Below are positions 36,993 through 44,493 of a stretch of DNA of 64,000 nucleotides, one piece after another. The stretch's first letter is position 1, and the number at the start of each line of letters is the position of its first letter. The stretch is from Xenorhabdus poinarii G6 (GTDB lineage: Bacteria > Pseudomonadota > Gammaproteobacteria > Enterobacterales > Enterobacteriaceae). The translations under genes and the position numbers were made by a program. The notes beneath the pieces were generated by a model. It searched no databases, was not told the origin of the DNA, and saw only the letters and a program-made list of their open reading frames with translations. The stretch spans positions 930,001 to 994,000 of the forward strand of contig NZ_FO704551.1 in NCBI RefSeq assembly GCF_000968175.1. The letters are read 5' to 3'.

Positions 36993-38390
36993 ATGGAAAG
37001 TACAGTAACACAAATGCATAACCTTACTGAAAACGATGCATATTTAAGCGCTTTGGCGAGTTGGGAGACATGTAAGCCGCCTTACTCTGGCTCACACATG
37101 AGGATTTGTGTTACGGCTGCAAAAACCATTTTAAAATATCTGGGTAAGCCACGTCGATCGAAGTATGAAAAAGAAAACTATTTGAGGATAGATTTTAGCA
37201 AGGCCGGGAAAGTTACTATCTATGCTGAATACCCAAAGAGTATGGATTTAAAAGGCAGGAAACTTGGAGAGTGGCCGGAGTTAACACTGCACATTGCTAG
37301 GGAGAAGGCTCACGAGCAGGCTAAAGAAGGTTTAACAGCGGTGTCAGTACACCAAGCATTGGATGCCTATATCGCAGGGTTACAAGCTAAAGTCCAAAGG
37401 TTGAAACTCAGCGAGCATAGCTTCTACACTTATAACTGTAGAATAAAGCAATTACGTGAAGCTTTTAGGAATCGAGAGATATTTAGCGATATCACCTATC
37501 AACGCTTGATTGAGGTTATTGATCTATGGATTGAAACAAAATCTAACAATCAGGCATTTGAGCTTTTTGCTGAATTACGTAGATTTTGGAAATTCGCAGC
37601 GCCTTTGCATTGTGGGGGTAAAAACATAGCTGCCAGCCTCCCTGATGATTATATATCTTCCCGCGTACAGCGCCCTACTCCTACCCGTCTATTTACTGAT
37701 ATCGAATCTATTGCTCAACTATGGCTTAATGTCGCAGGTTGTACATCCATTCATCAAAAAAATGCAATCCGTTTTATGATCTTAACCGGTGTTAGACCCA
37801 TAAATGTAACCAATTTACGTTGGGACTATATCAATGAAATCACGAGTGAAATTGTTTACCCGGCGGGTTTAACGGGTATGCGTGGGGCGATGAAAACCCA
37901 AAAAGAGTTTAGGTTACCTATCACACCGATGCTAAAGGTTATCATTGATGAGCAAAAAGCGTGGCGTGAATCGGTGGCCGGATGTAATCGGGACTATGTA
38001 TTTTTACAGCCAAGAGACATAACTGAGTCGTTCTCAAAACGATCGCTGGATAAGTTAATAAAAACCTACAGCCCCGATAATGCATTGAAAGGTATTGTTC
38101 ATGAGGGGACAGTAAAAGGAAAGTCAGGAGCGTTTAATACCATGTGCCGTAAATTTCTTAAAAGTAATGTTATCGCCCAGATGCGAGCACGGGGTTACTC
38201 GCGTTCAGATACTAGGGAAATTAGTCAGTTGTGCATGCACCACTCTGACAGTCGCTCCGATCCTATGGGCGAGCATTACGATTTTTCAGATGAAATATTA
38301 CAAGAAGAAATCGCGTTAAAACGTTTGGCATTTGAAGCACATGAAAATAGTATCATGGCGCAGGCTGCTTTATTGCGTCGAAAATCCTAG
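36993..38390 (+). CDS. int: Prophage tyrosine integrase
   Basis: This 465-residue tyrosine recombinase has the Arg I motif GVRPINVTNLRW near residue 271 and a Lys-containing beta-turn region. Box II has NTMCRKF, where Asn replaces the usual first His, and the C-terminal CMHHSDSR and MGEHYDF include the nucleophile Tyr. The N-terminal domain is long, as in enterobacterial prophage integrases. It stands at the prophage edge, reading inwards, and its stop overlaps that of the convergent excisionase-like gene. Confidence 0.92.
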   Translation: MESTVTQMHNLTENDAYLSALASWETCKPPYSGSHMRICVTAAKTILKYLGKPRRSKYEKENYLRIDFSKAGKVTIYAEYPKSMDLKGRKLGEWPELTLHIAREKAHEQAKEGLTAVSVHQALDAYIAGLQAKVQRLKLSEHSFYTYNCRIKQLREAFRNREIFSDITYQRLIEVIDLWIETKSNNQAFELFAELRRFWKFAAPLHCGGKNIAASLPDDYISSRVQRPTPTRLFTDIESIAQLWLNVAGCTSIHQKNAIRFMILTGVRPINVTNLRWDYINEITSEIVYPAGLTGMRGAMKTQKEFRLPITPMLKVIIDEQKAWRESVAGCNRDYVFLQPRDITESFSKRSLDKLIKTYSPDNALKGIVHEGTVKGKSGAFNTMCRKFLKSNVIAQMRARGYSRSDTREISQLCMHHSDSRSDPMGEHYDFSDEILQEEIALKRLAFEAHENSIMAQAALLRRKS

Positions 38391-38602
38391 TACACAGCAC
38401 GGCATTTTTCTCTGAATGCTATGACGTTTTTATATTCATAACGCACGACTTTATTTGTGTACCGTATCGGCGCTAATATTTTTTTGTGCCGATGTTTATT
38501 ATTCCAATCTGCTAATGTTTTGGGGGTAATACCTCCTAGTAATTTACAGACTTCTTCCGGGGTTAATAAATCATCTTCTTTGTATTGCGTGCTCATATTC
38601 AC
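38387..38602 (-). CDS. Excisionase-like DNA-binding protein
   Basis: This 71-residue protein has an AlpA/MerR-type winged helix-turn-helix (DDLLTPEEVCKLLGGITPKTLADW) and basic residues after it. The size, motif and place at the end of the leftward early operon, convergent with int, suggest excisionase. Its start overlaps the stop of the helicase gene (38599), so the two are translationally coupled. Confidence 0.7.
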   Translation of the reverse strand: MNMSTQYKEDDLLTPEEVCKLLGGITPKTLADWNNKHRHKKILAPIRYTNKVVRYEYKNVIAFREKCRAVY

Positions 38603-39981
38603 TTCCTCTTCATTGCTTCCAGTAGAATGTCCTGAACTTCCCTCTTAGAATTACGTCGTTCCATGACCATTTCGTCCATGGTGTTAGCAGCGATAATGTG
38701 GTGGATGAAGACCGGACGGTGATAACCGGCTTGTGCCTGTCGGGTAGGGCCGATACGTTCAATGATTTGCTGGTACTGTTCCAGATCCCACCAGTGAGAG
38801 AAAAACACCAGAATATTGCCGCCGTCCTGTAGGTTTAAACCGTGTCCGGCGCTGGCAGGGTGGGCGAACATCACGGGGATCTTTCCGGAGTTCCAGTCGC
38901 GCAGGGTTTGCGGATCAGAGTCGAGATGCCGACCGCGCGGGAACGCTGTCAATAACCGCTCTAAATCATGTTTCCAGTGATAGGCGACCAGTACCGGCAT
39001 TCCGCCGGCTTCATTAATAATACTGTCGAGAGCCTGCAACTTGGCGTCGTGCAGCTCCTGCCAAGTGCCGTTCTCGTCGGTATAGAGTGCACCACTGGCA
39101 ATTTGCAGACATTTGACGGTCTTGGCCGCTGCGTTCAGCGCTTCCACGCCGATACTATCCAGCTCAACGAACATTTCTTTTTCCATCGCCTGATATTGCT
39201 GGCGAACTTTGGACGGTAGGTCAACGCGGATAACGTTATGGACAGGCTCTTCAATGTCGAACCAGTCCGCCGCGTCTAGTGCGATAGCTACGTCATTGAG
39301 CGCCGTTTGTATTTGCTCCTGGGCAAACGGCCACGGCTCTAGTTTCACCCATTGTTGCCCCGGAAAACGAATGCTGTTAAACCAGCGCGAAGTAAAGGCG
39401 CTGTACGTCCGGCCGAGCCGTTCGCCCTGGTCGACAAACCACGCTTGCCCCCATAAATCAACCAGCCCATTTGGGGAGGGTGTGCCGGTGAGATTGACCC
39501 AGCGGCGTACATGGCGATGTGCGACCTTCGCCAACGCGGCGGCGCGCTTGCCGCCTTTGCGTAACCGGAATGATTTTAGCCGCGTGCTCTCATCGGCGAT
39601 GACGGTAGCGAACGGCCATTTATCGCCTAGCGTTTCGACCAACCAGACGAGGTTGTCATAGTTGGTGGTGAATACACTGGCATTGGTGTTTTTCAATGCG
39701 GCGGTGCGCTCCCCCACGCTGCCTACAATTGGTTGTGTTTCGATGTTGCGCAGATGGTTCCATTTATCAGCCTCATCCGGCCACGTGGAGCGAGCCACAC
39801 GCAACGGCGCTAAAACTAGCGTTGGTTGGGTTTCCATACCCACCATGTACAAATCTTCGAGCGCAGTTAATGTTGCTACAGTTTTGCCCATACCCATTCC
39901 CGCCCACACGTTGCAGCGGGAGATATCCAGTTCGTGATTGATAATCAGGTTTTGGTAGGGGCGAGGCGTGAATGCTTTCAT
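38599..39981 (-). CDS. Phage SNF2-family DNA helicase
   Basis: This 460-residue protein is of the SNF2/DEAD-like superfamily 2. Motif I is GMGMGKT near residue 29, motif II IADEST near residue 126, then LTGTPSPNG (III) and the last motif QQIIERIGPTRQ (VI). This helicase recurs with family A polymerases in phage replication modules. It lies between the small genes at 39978-40679 and the excisionase-like gene, coupled to both by overlaps. Confidence 0.88.
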   Translation of the reverse strand: MKAFTPRPYQNLIINHELDISRCNVWAGMGMGKTVATLTALEDLYMVGMETQPTLVLAPLRVARSTWPDEADKWNHLRNIETQPIVGSVGERTAALKNTNASVFTTNYDNLVWLVETLGDKWPFATVIADESTRLKSFRLRKGGKRAAALAKVAHRHVRRWVNLTGTPSPNGLVDLWGQAWFVDQGERLGRTYSAFTSRWFNSIRFPGQQWVKLEPWPFAQEQIQTALNDVAIALDAADWFDIEEPVHNVIRVDLPSKVRQQYQAMEKEMFVELDSIGVEALNAAAKTVKCLQIASGALYTDENGTWQELHDAKLQALDSIINEAGGMPVLVAYHWKHDLERLLTAFPRGRHLDSDPQTLRDWNSGKIPVMFAHPASAGHGLNLQDGGNILVFFSHWWDLEQYQQIIERIGPTRQAQAGYHRPVFIHHIIAANTMDEMVMERRNSKREVQDILLEAMKRK

Positions 39982-40163
39982 CTCGCATCCTCTATATAAA
40001 CTGGAACGACAATAAGTTTTTTATCACTATTATTAACCAGTAATTCAGCCTCCGATTTATCGAAAAATACTGCTTTCAATGTTTGGTATTTGTCATCTTT
40101 AAAATTGCAAACACCAACATCATCACAGACCGCGTAAAATACAGTTTTCATATAGAATCTCAT
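39978..40163 (-). CDS. Small phage protein of unknown function
   Basis: This 61-residue protein has its start overlapping the stop of the upstream membrane protein by ATGA, and its stop overlaps the helicase start. The internal ATG at 40151 would give a 57-residue product. The sequence (FYAVCDDVGVCNFKDDKYQ) is slightly acidic, and no domain is recognised. The coupling is the main support for it being a real gene. Confidence 0.55.
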   Translation of the reverse strand: MRFYMKTVFYAVCDDVGVCNFKDDKYQTLKAVFFDKSEAELLVNNSDKKLIVVPVYIEDAR

Positions 40164-40396
40164 TCTGCATTTCTCCGTGTAAAATTATCGTACCTATCGG
40201 ATATGAATTCCAACGCTGATAATGTAATGAACATCGGTAATAGGACGCCCCACAGCACACTAACAACCATGCTTTCGAATAGGTGCGGTTTTTCGTTAGA
40301 CGTAGTGTAACGTGACCATATCGCCAGACCTATAAATACTAATATACAGCTAACGCTGTAGGCCGATAATATGTAATTTACCGTGCTATCTGTCAT
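40160..40396 (-). CDS. Small two-pass membrane protein
   Basis: This 78-residue protein has two hydrophobic segments (about 8-28 and 42-62) with a short loop containing RYTTSNEKPHLFES. It overlaps both neighbours by a few bases in the leftward operon. The function is unknown. Small membrane proteins in phage early operons can be superinfection-exclusion or inner-membrane remodelling factors, but nothing specific is visible. Confidence 0.55.
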   Translation of the reverse strand: MTDSTVNYILSAYSVSCILVFIGLAIWSRYTTSNEKPHLFESMVVSVLWGVLLPMFITLSALEFISDRYDNFTRRNAE

Positions 40397-40679
40397 TATT
40401 AATTGGCTCCCGTATTTTATAAATGGAGTTTCGAGTTTTTATATATCCATCGGTTTTGTAGGTTTCGGCATTAATTACCAGAGACGTTATTATTTCGACC
40501 CCGTCTTCGAATCGTTTACTGCTGTCATTAAATACTCTGCCGTATGCTATGGCCATACCATCCCAACTCTTGGCAAGATCCGTTAATTCTAACTCTGCGG
40601 TGTATTCAATTGGTTTATTACGTAGCGGGTTATTAATAAACGCTGCTAACGATGGCTCTTCTTTATATCCATTGTTCAT
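40386..40679 (-). CDS. Phage protein of unknown function
   Basis: This 97-residue soluble protein begins NNGYKEEPSLAAFINNPLRN and has ELTDLAKSWDGMAIAYGRVF in the middle. It overlaps the next gene by 11 bp. No known domain is recognised. The place in the early operon suggests an auxiliary DNA or host-interaction role, which is only a guess. Confidence 0.5.
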   Translation of the reverse strand: MNNGYKEEPSLAAFINNPLRNKPIEYTAELELTDLAKSWDGMAIAYGRVFNDSSKRFEDGVEIITSLVINAETYKTDGYIKTRNSIYKIREPINNDR

Positions 40680-40690
40680 AAATGTTTTCC

Positions 40691-40843
40691 TTATTTAATT
40701 TTCTTAACTGGAAATTCGCAACCGATCATTTGATGAAATACCCACGGAGCAAATCGACCTAAACCTATTCCACCCCATTCGCTGACATCCCAAACCTGTA
40801 ACTAAACCCATCGCCATAAATAAAAACGACGTAGATTTATCAT
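40691..40843 (-). pseudogene. Small gene with in-frame amber codon
   Basis: A 50-codon frame runs from ATG 40843 (GGAG at 40853-40856 as ribosome site) to TAA 40691 but is interrupted by a TAG at 40802-40804. The downstream part is protein-like: DVSEWGGIGLGRFAPWVFHQ, then MIGCEFPVKKIK. An alternative is a frameshift, since another frame from ATG 40816 reads MAMGLVTGLG across the amber. A sequencing error, a real pseudogene or programmed readthrough would each explain it. Confidence 0.4.
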
Positions 40844-40868
40844 TACTATTTTCTCCAATTAGGATTAT

Positions 40869-41720
40869 TTACCCATCGTAGCAACCACACGGCATATCGT
40901 GGTCAAGATCATCTATACCGTAGCCATCAGGATTTTGTAAGAATTTGCCCCAATTCCAACGTCGGCCTAACCCTTTTATTTGTTTCAGGTCGGCGGACTT
41001 TTCCATTAGCAACGCTTTCTCCACCAATTCAGGGTGGTCTTGCTGGAGGCGTAACAGCTCCGGTTTTTTCGTGTAGGGGCAGCACCAGCAAGAGCTTTTG
41101 CCCGGTCTGGGTAACCCCGCGCGTTGAATAGCCGCTATGCACGCGTCTCTGTCCCACCCCCAATCATACAGCGGGTACTCATACTGAAACTTCTTGGACA
41201 GAACGGCGTCATTAGCCAGACTGCGACGGGCATTGAGCACCCGTTGTTCTTCGTCAAAATCATAACCGACCAGCATAATGACCTGTTCACCCCGTGCCCA
41301 CGTAGCTCCGCACAGAGGGTGGTTGTTCCATTCTTTTTCCTGCGGTTCGAGCTTAAATTTTTGACTGCAATTTTTAAAACCGTAGGCGACGGCGGGTAGC
41401 ATATTTCGTTCGCGATAATAGGTATATAAATCTTTTTCTTCATACACCCACTCTGCTTTAGTTCGACCGTGACGGAATACTTTTTTACAAACGGTAATTT
41501 GTGGCCCGCCATTTGCCATTAACCAATTATTTATTACGGGGAGATACGCATAGGTGTGAGGTTTTTCGCAACCGGTATCAGCGAATGTTATTAAATCCGG
41601 CATTAGACCTATTTCTGACAACCCAATTAATAACGCGACTGAATTAGTCCCCCCCCCATATGACATAGCGATCATAGAGGTATTTTCCCCATCTGCATTA
41701 AAATTCGTTTCCCAATCCAT
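40869..41720 (-). CDS. PP-loop ATPase, PAPS reductase/DndC-like
   Basis: This 283-residue protein has the PP-loop SYGGGTNSVALL near residue 24, TFADTG downstream, and a C-terminal CWCCPYTKK cysteine cluster near residue 217. The family includes PAPS reductase and DndC of the phosphorothioate system. Phage members are common, but their role is unclear (nucleotide modification or countering host defence). No dndA, D or E homologue is nearby. It overlaps the Dcm-type methyltransferase gene by 49 bp. Confidence 0.75.
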   Translation of the reverse strand: MDWETNFNADGENTSMIAMSYGGGTNSVALLIGLSEIGLMPDLITFADTGCEKPHTYAYLPVINNWLMANGGPQITVCKKVFRHGRTKAEWVYEEKDLYTYYRERNMLPAVAYGFKNCSQKFKLEPQEKEWNNHPLCGATWARGEQVIMLVGYDFDEEQRVLNARRSLANDAVLSKKFQYEYPLYDWGWDRDACIAAIQRAGLPRPGKSSCWCCPYTKKPELLRLQQDHPELVEKALLMEKSADLKQIKGLGRRWNWGKFLQNPDGYGIDDLDHDMPCGCYDG

Positions 41721-42703
41721 GCCATCACAGGCACGGCCATTGAATTACCTATTGCCCGGTAGCGGTGACCATCGGGGCAATCCGCCGACGCTCTACCCTG
41801 CCACGGGATTAAGGTGTGATTATCGGGAAACCCCTGTAGCCGTTCACACTCGACGGGCGTTAAACGGCGCACTGCACCGCGTGTTGTTATCAGATCAGCG
41901 GCGCTTTTATCATCCCGTGAGCGCAACGTTGACGAAATATCATCCGCCCGATAATCCCCGAACGAAACCAACCGGTAAATGTTTAACTCTCCGTGACTAC
42001 CGATAACAGCGCGGCCTCCAGCATGGGCGGTAGTTGTTTCCCTCGCCGTTCTGCCCGGCGGAGTATTCCTGCACAGGCTGTCTGGCTCAAAAAGTACCGT
42101 GGCGGGGCAGAAGTCTGTTCGAGCACTTGCGACAACAAACACACGGCGGCGTCGTTGGGCCACTCCGAAATATTGAGCGTCGAGAATTCGCCAGGCGATG
42201 GCTCTTTGGGGGCCAGACACATAACCCGCGTTCGTCCACCGTTTCCCTGACGGCTGCAAAGGCTCATCTTCGCCGGCAAGCCCTGCAAGAAAGCAACCAA
42301 AGGCGTTATCGCTGGACAACACGCCGGGAACGTTTTCCCAGACGATAATGGCGGGCGGTTTTCCGTTTGCTGCCCTGACTGAATCAATGACATTAGCCAA
42401 CTCCACGAATGATAGTGTTAATTGTCCCCGCTCATCGCCCAGCCCATTGCGCAAACCCGCAATGCTGAACGCCTGACAGGGTGTCCCGCCGACCAAAATA
42501 TCCGGTGCATTAGCCTGATTTTCGGCAATCAGGACGGGAATTCGGGTCATATCCCCCAGATTGCGGACATACGGCCAGTGATAGCGCAGTACCTCACCGG
42601 GGAATTTCTCAATTTCACTGAACCACGCCGGGGACAGCCCCAGCGGTTCCCATGCCACACTGACCGCCTCAATGCCGGAACAAACCGAGCCGAATTGCAT
42701 CAT
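41672..42703 (-). CDS. DNA (cytosine-5) methyltransferase
   Basis: This 343-residue protein has the C5-methyltransferase motifs in order: FGSVCSGIEA (I), GGTPCQAFS (IV, catalytic Cys near residue 79), WENVPGVL (VI), QRRRRVF (VIII) and RAIGNSMAVPV (X). No restriction enzyme is next to it, so it is probably a solitary phage methylase that protects against host restriction or affects gene control. It overlaps the next methyltransferase gene by 4 bp. Confidence 0.92.
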   Translation of the reverse strand: MMQFGSVCSGIEAVSVAWEPLGLSPAWFSEIEKFPGEVLRYHWPYVRNLGDMTRIPVLIAENQANAPDILVGGTPCQAFSIAGLRNGLGDERGQLTLSFVELANVIDSVRAANGKPPAIIVWENVPGVLSSDNAFGCFLAGLAGEDEPLQPSGKRWTNAGYVSGPQRAIAWRILDAQYFGVAQRRRRVFVVASARTDFCPATVLFEPDSLCRNTPPGRTARETTTAHAGGRAVIGSHGELNIYRLVSFGDYRADDISSTLRSRDDKSAADLITTRGAVRRLTPVECERLQGFPDNHTLIPWQGRASADCPDGHRYRAIGNSMAVPVMAWIGKRILMQMGKIPL

Positions 42704-43182
42704 TGAGGGTCTCCTGGTTTATAAAATGTCATCCAGTGAGTGTATCCTTGTTTGCCAGATATATGACCGATAACAGGCTGAATATCTATCAGTGCCAATA
42801 TTTCACTGGTTTTAATTTGCGTTTCATTCCATTTAAAAATCAGCGTCCCCGTTGGACGTAGTACCCTGAATGCCTCCCTAAATCCCCGTGATAAATCATC
42901 GCGCCATGTTGTTTTATCCAATGCGCCGTATTTCTTGCGCTGCCAGCCATTTTTACCCGCACGAATTAAATGCGGCGGGTCAAATACCACTAAATTAAAC
43001 GACTCGTTTTCGAATGGCAGGTTTCTAAAATCGGCTATTAAATCGGGATTAATATTTAACTCCCTGCCATCACATAAAATATGTTGCTCTCTGCGGATGT
43101 CACAAAATAAAACATCAGAGTTAGATTTATCGAAATAGAACATTCGTGAACCACAACACATATCGAGAATAGGTTTAGTCAC
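42700..43182 (-). CDS. Phage class I SAM-dependent DNA methyltransferase
   Basis: This 160-residue protein has a short SAM-binding start (ILDMCCGSRMFYFDK) and the catalytic motif DPPH near residue 89. The DPP[HY] signature suggests amino-methylation of adenine or cytosine in DNA. It stands alone without a restriction partner, just downstream of the clamp-like gene. Comparable small phage methylases recur in enterobacterial prophages. The target base is not determined. Confidence 0.75.
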   Translation of the reverse strand: MTKPILDMCCGSRMFYFDKSNSDVLFCDIRREQHILCDGRELNINPDLIADFRNLPFENESFNLVVFDPPHLIRAGKNGWQRKKYGALDKTTWRDDLSRGFREAFRVLRPTGTLIFKWNETQIKTSEILALIDIQPVIGHISGKQGYTHWMTFYKPGDPQ

Positions 43183-43186
43183 GATA

Positions 43187-43741
43187 TTATTCCTTTACTC
43201 TCACTGGCATTACAATGAAATCAGGGTTTCCATACTTTTCTTTAATTTCTTTTGTAAATTTAAAACGACAAACGCTAGCCATTCCTGTTGGCTCAAGCTG
43301 TACCGCAAATTCTTTTTCAGGAAAAATTTTACTTAGTAAGTTGAGATACCTAACATGGATGTAGGGAATCGCATTAGATTTTTTAGACGATAGTGTTGCA
43401 TCGGTATGTCTGGATATGTTCGGGTACTCATATTGAACAACATCTACATTGTTTCTCCCGATAAACTCATTTTCGGTATCACGGTGCCATGCTGCGGGGA
43501 AGTTATTACTAAAGTTTAATTCGGTATTTATAGCTTCTTTGGGTATTTTATTTGTTCGAAATATCACAAAAATATCAGTATCTTCTTGATATTTTTCTCC
43601 ATGTTCTAGCCTCAGAATAGCACGTCCATCTGTTGCCTCTATGTGTTTAGACGTGATGTGTATACCTTGGCAGTACGTGCGAATGTCTTTCTTATCGGTT
43701 AATGCCAATACCGAACGTAATAAATGTGTTTTAATAATCAT
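43187..43741 (-). CDS. Beta-clamp-like (DnaN-type) phage protein
   Basis: This 184-residue protein carries two features of the bacterial beta clamp: IEATDGRAILRLEHG near residue 35, comparable to the ATDGHRLA region of DnaN, and the C-terminus DFIVMPVR, very like the VVMPMRL ending of DnaN. It is about half the length of DnaN, so it might form a larger oligomeric ring or bind DNA otherwise. A family A DNA polymerase gene lies in the same operon. The similarity is judged by eye and needs a profile search or a fold prediction. Confidence 0.5.
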   Translation of the reverse strand: MIIKTHLLRSVLALTDKKDIRTYCQGIHITSKHIEATDGRAILRLEHGEKYQEDTDIFVIFRTNKIPKEAINTELNFSNNFPAAWHRDTENEFIGRNNVDVVQYEYPNISRHTDATLSSKKSNAIPYIHVRYLNLLSKIFPEKEFAVQLEPTGMASVCRFKFTKEIKEKYGNPDFIVMPVRVKE

Positions 43742-44007
43742 GATAATATTCCCGTTAAAAATTTGCTATCCAAAACAACAACCGTTTGCCCCAGTGCTCT
43801 GAGCCGTTCGTGCTCCCGTAATTGGTCGCGGCGGGGCTTTTCGCCCGGCGCTTTGCACTCGACAAACACCACACGGCCATTAGGTAAAACAACAATACGG
43901 TCGGGTACGCCACGGCGACCAGGGGAAACAAACTTATAAGCGATGCCCCCTGCTTTTTTTACTTCATTGACTAAATGTTTTTCGATCACGTCCTCGCGTA
44001 TTTTCAT
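43738..44007 (-). CDS. VRR-NUC domain nuclease
   Basis: This 89-residue stand-alone VRR-NUC protein has PGRRGVPDRIVVLPNG with the metal-binding PD and VFVECKAPG with the E-x-K motif near residue 51. Members cut branched DNA such as Holliday junctions and recur beside SNF2 helicases and family A polymerases in phages. Its stop overlaps the clamp-like gene start by ATGA. Confidence 0.88.
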   Translation of the reverse strand: MKIREDVIEKHLVNEVKKAGGIAYKFVSPGRRGVPDRIVVLPNGRVVFVECKAPGEKPRRDQLREHERLRALGQTVVVLDSKFLTGILS

Positions 44008-44200
44008 TATTTCTTTCCAATTGTTTTAAACAAAAATCCGAACGGTTTTCTGCCCATTCAATATTCAAAGAGTTGCGTGAATGGCGGGCGGCTTTATTCC
44101 AGACTTTCGACGCCCGCCGATAATCGCCCTCGCGTTCAATTTGCGCAGCCTCGCGCGCAGTCCGAAAATATAACGGGCTGCCTCGGTATTTAAATGACAT
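43964..44200 (-). CDS. ANR (Aar/PerC-like) family regulator
   Basis: This 78-residue protein has the pattern REAAQIEREGDYRRASKVWN, then EWAENRSDFC, typical of the ANR family (aggregative adherence negative regulators and PerC-like phage proteins). Such proteins bind H-NS or AraC-type regulators and change host gene expression. It overlaps the VRR-NUC gene by 44 bp. A direct host target cannot be inferred from the sequence. Confidence 0.65.
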   Translation of the reverse strand: MSFKYRGSPLYFRTAREAAQIEREGDYRRASKVWNKAARHSRNSLNIEWAENRSDFCLKQLERNNENTRGRDRKTFSQ

Positions 44201-44209
44201 AGGAGTATC

Positions 44210-44488
44210 TCAGTGACGAGGGCAATTACAGCTTTCAGAAAAAGCTAGGGTTAGTGGCGATGGGTCATCGGGGTGTGAAATATGGTCAGGGTGATAGACT
44301 TTTTTACGGTACATAACAGAAAAGTCGTCACCCTGTTTTTCTGACATTAATAAAATCCCAGTTACTGTACGACTTTGGTATGAACGTCCATCACGGGTAG
44401 TAGTAGTTATGGTAAAACAACATCTTTCACCAACATTAACTACTTTCGGGTAACCGTAATAGCCATTGCATTCTTTACAACGTTTCAT
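44210..44488 (-). CDS. Small phage protein with a partial zinc-ribbon motif
   Basis: This 92-residue protein starts MKRCKECNGYYG (CKEC pair), with a further CC pair at about residue 24 and a terminal CNC. A zinc-binding fold is possible but the spacing is irregular. I chose the ATG at 44488 since AAGGA lies upstream; a TTG three codons earlier is less likely. No family is recognised. It lies just after the polymerase gene in the same operon. Confidence 0.5.
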   Translation of the reverse strand: MKRCKECNGYYGYPKVVNVGERCCFTITTTTRDGRSYQSRTVTGILLMSEKQGDDFSVMYRKKVYHPDHISHPDDPSPLTLAFSESCNCPRH

Positions 44489-44493
44489 AATTA

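Noticed and set aside
40869..41720. Complete Dnd phosphorothioate system
   Set aside because: Only a DndC-like PP-loop protein is present; no DndA, DndB, DndD or DndE homologue is seen in the window.
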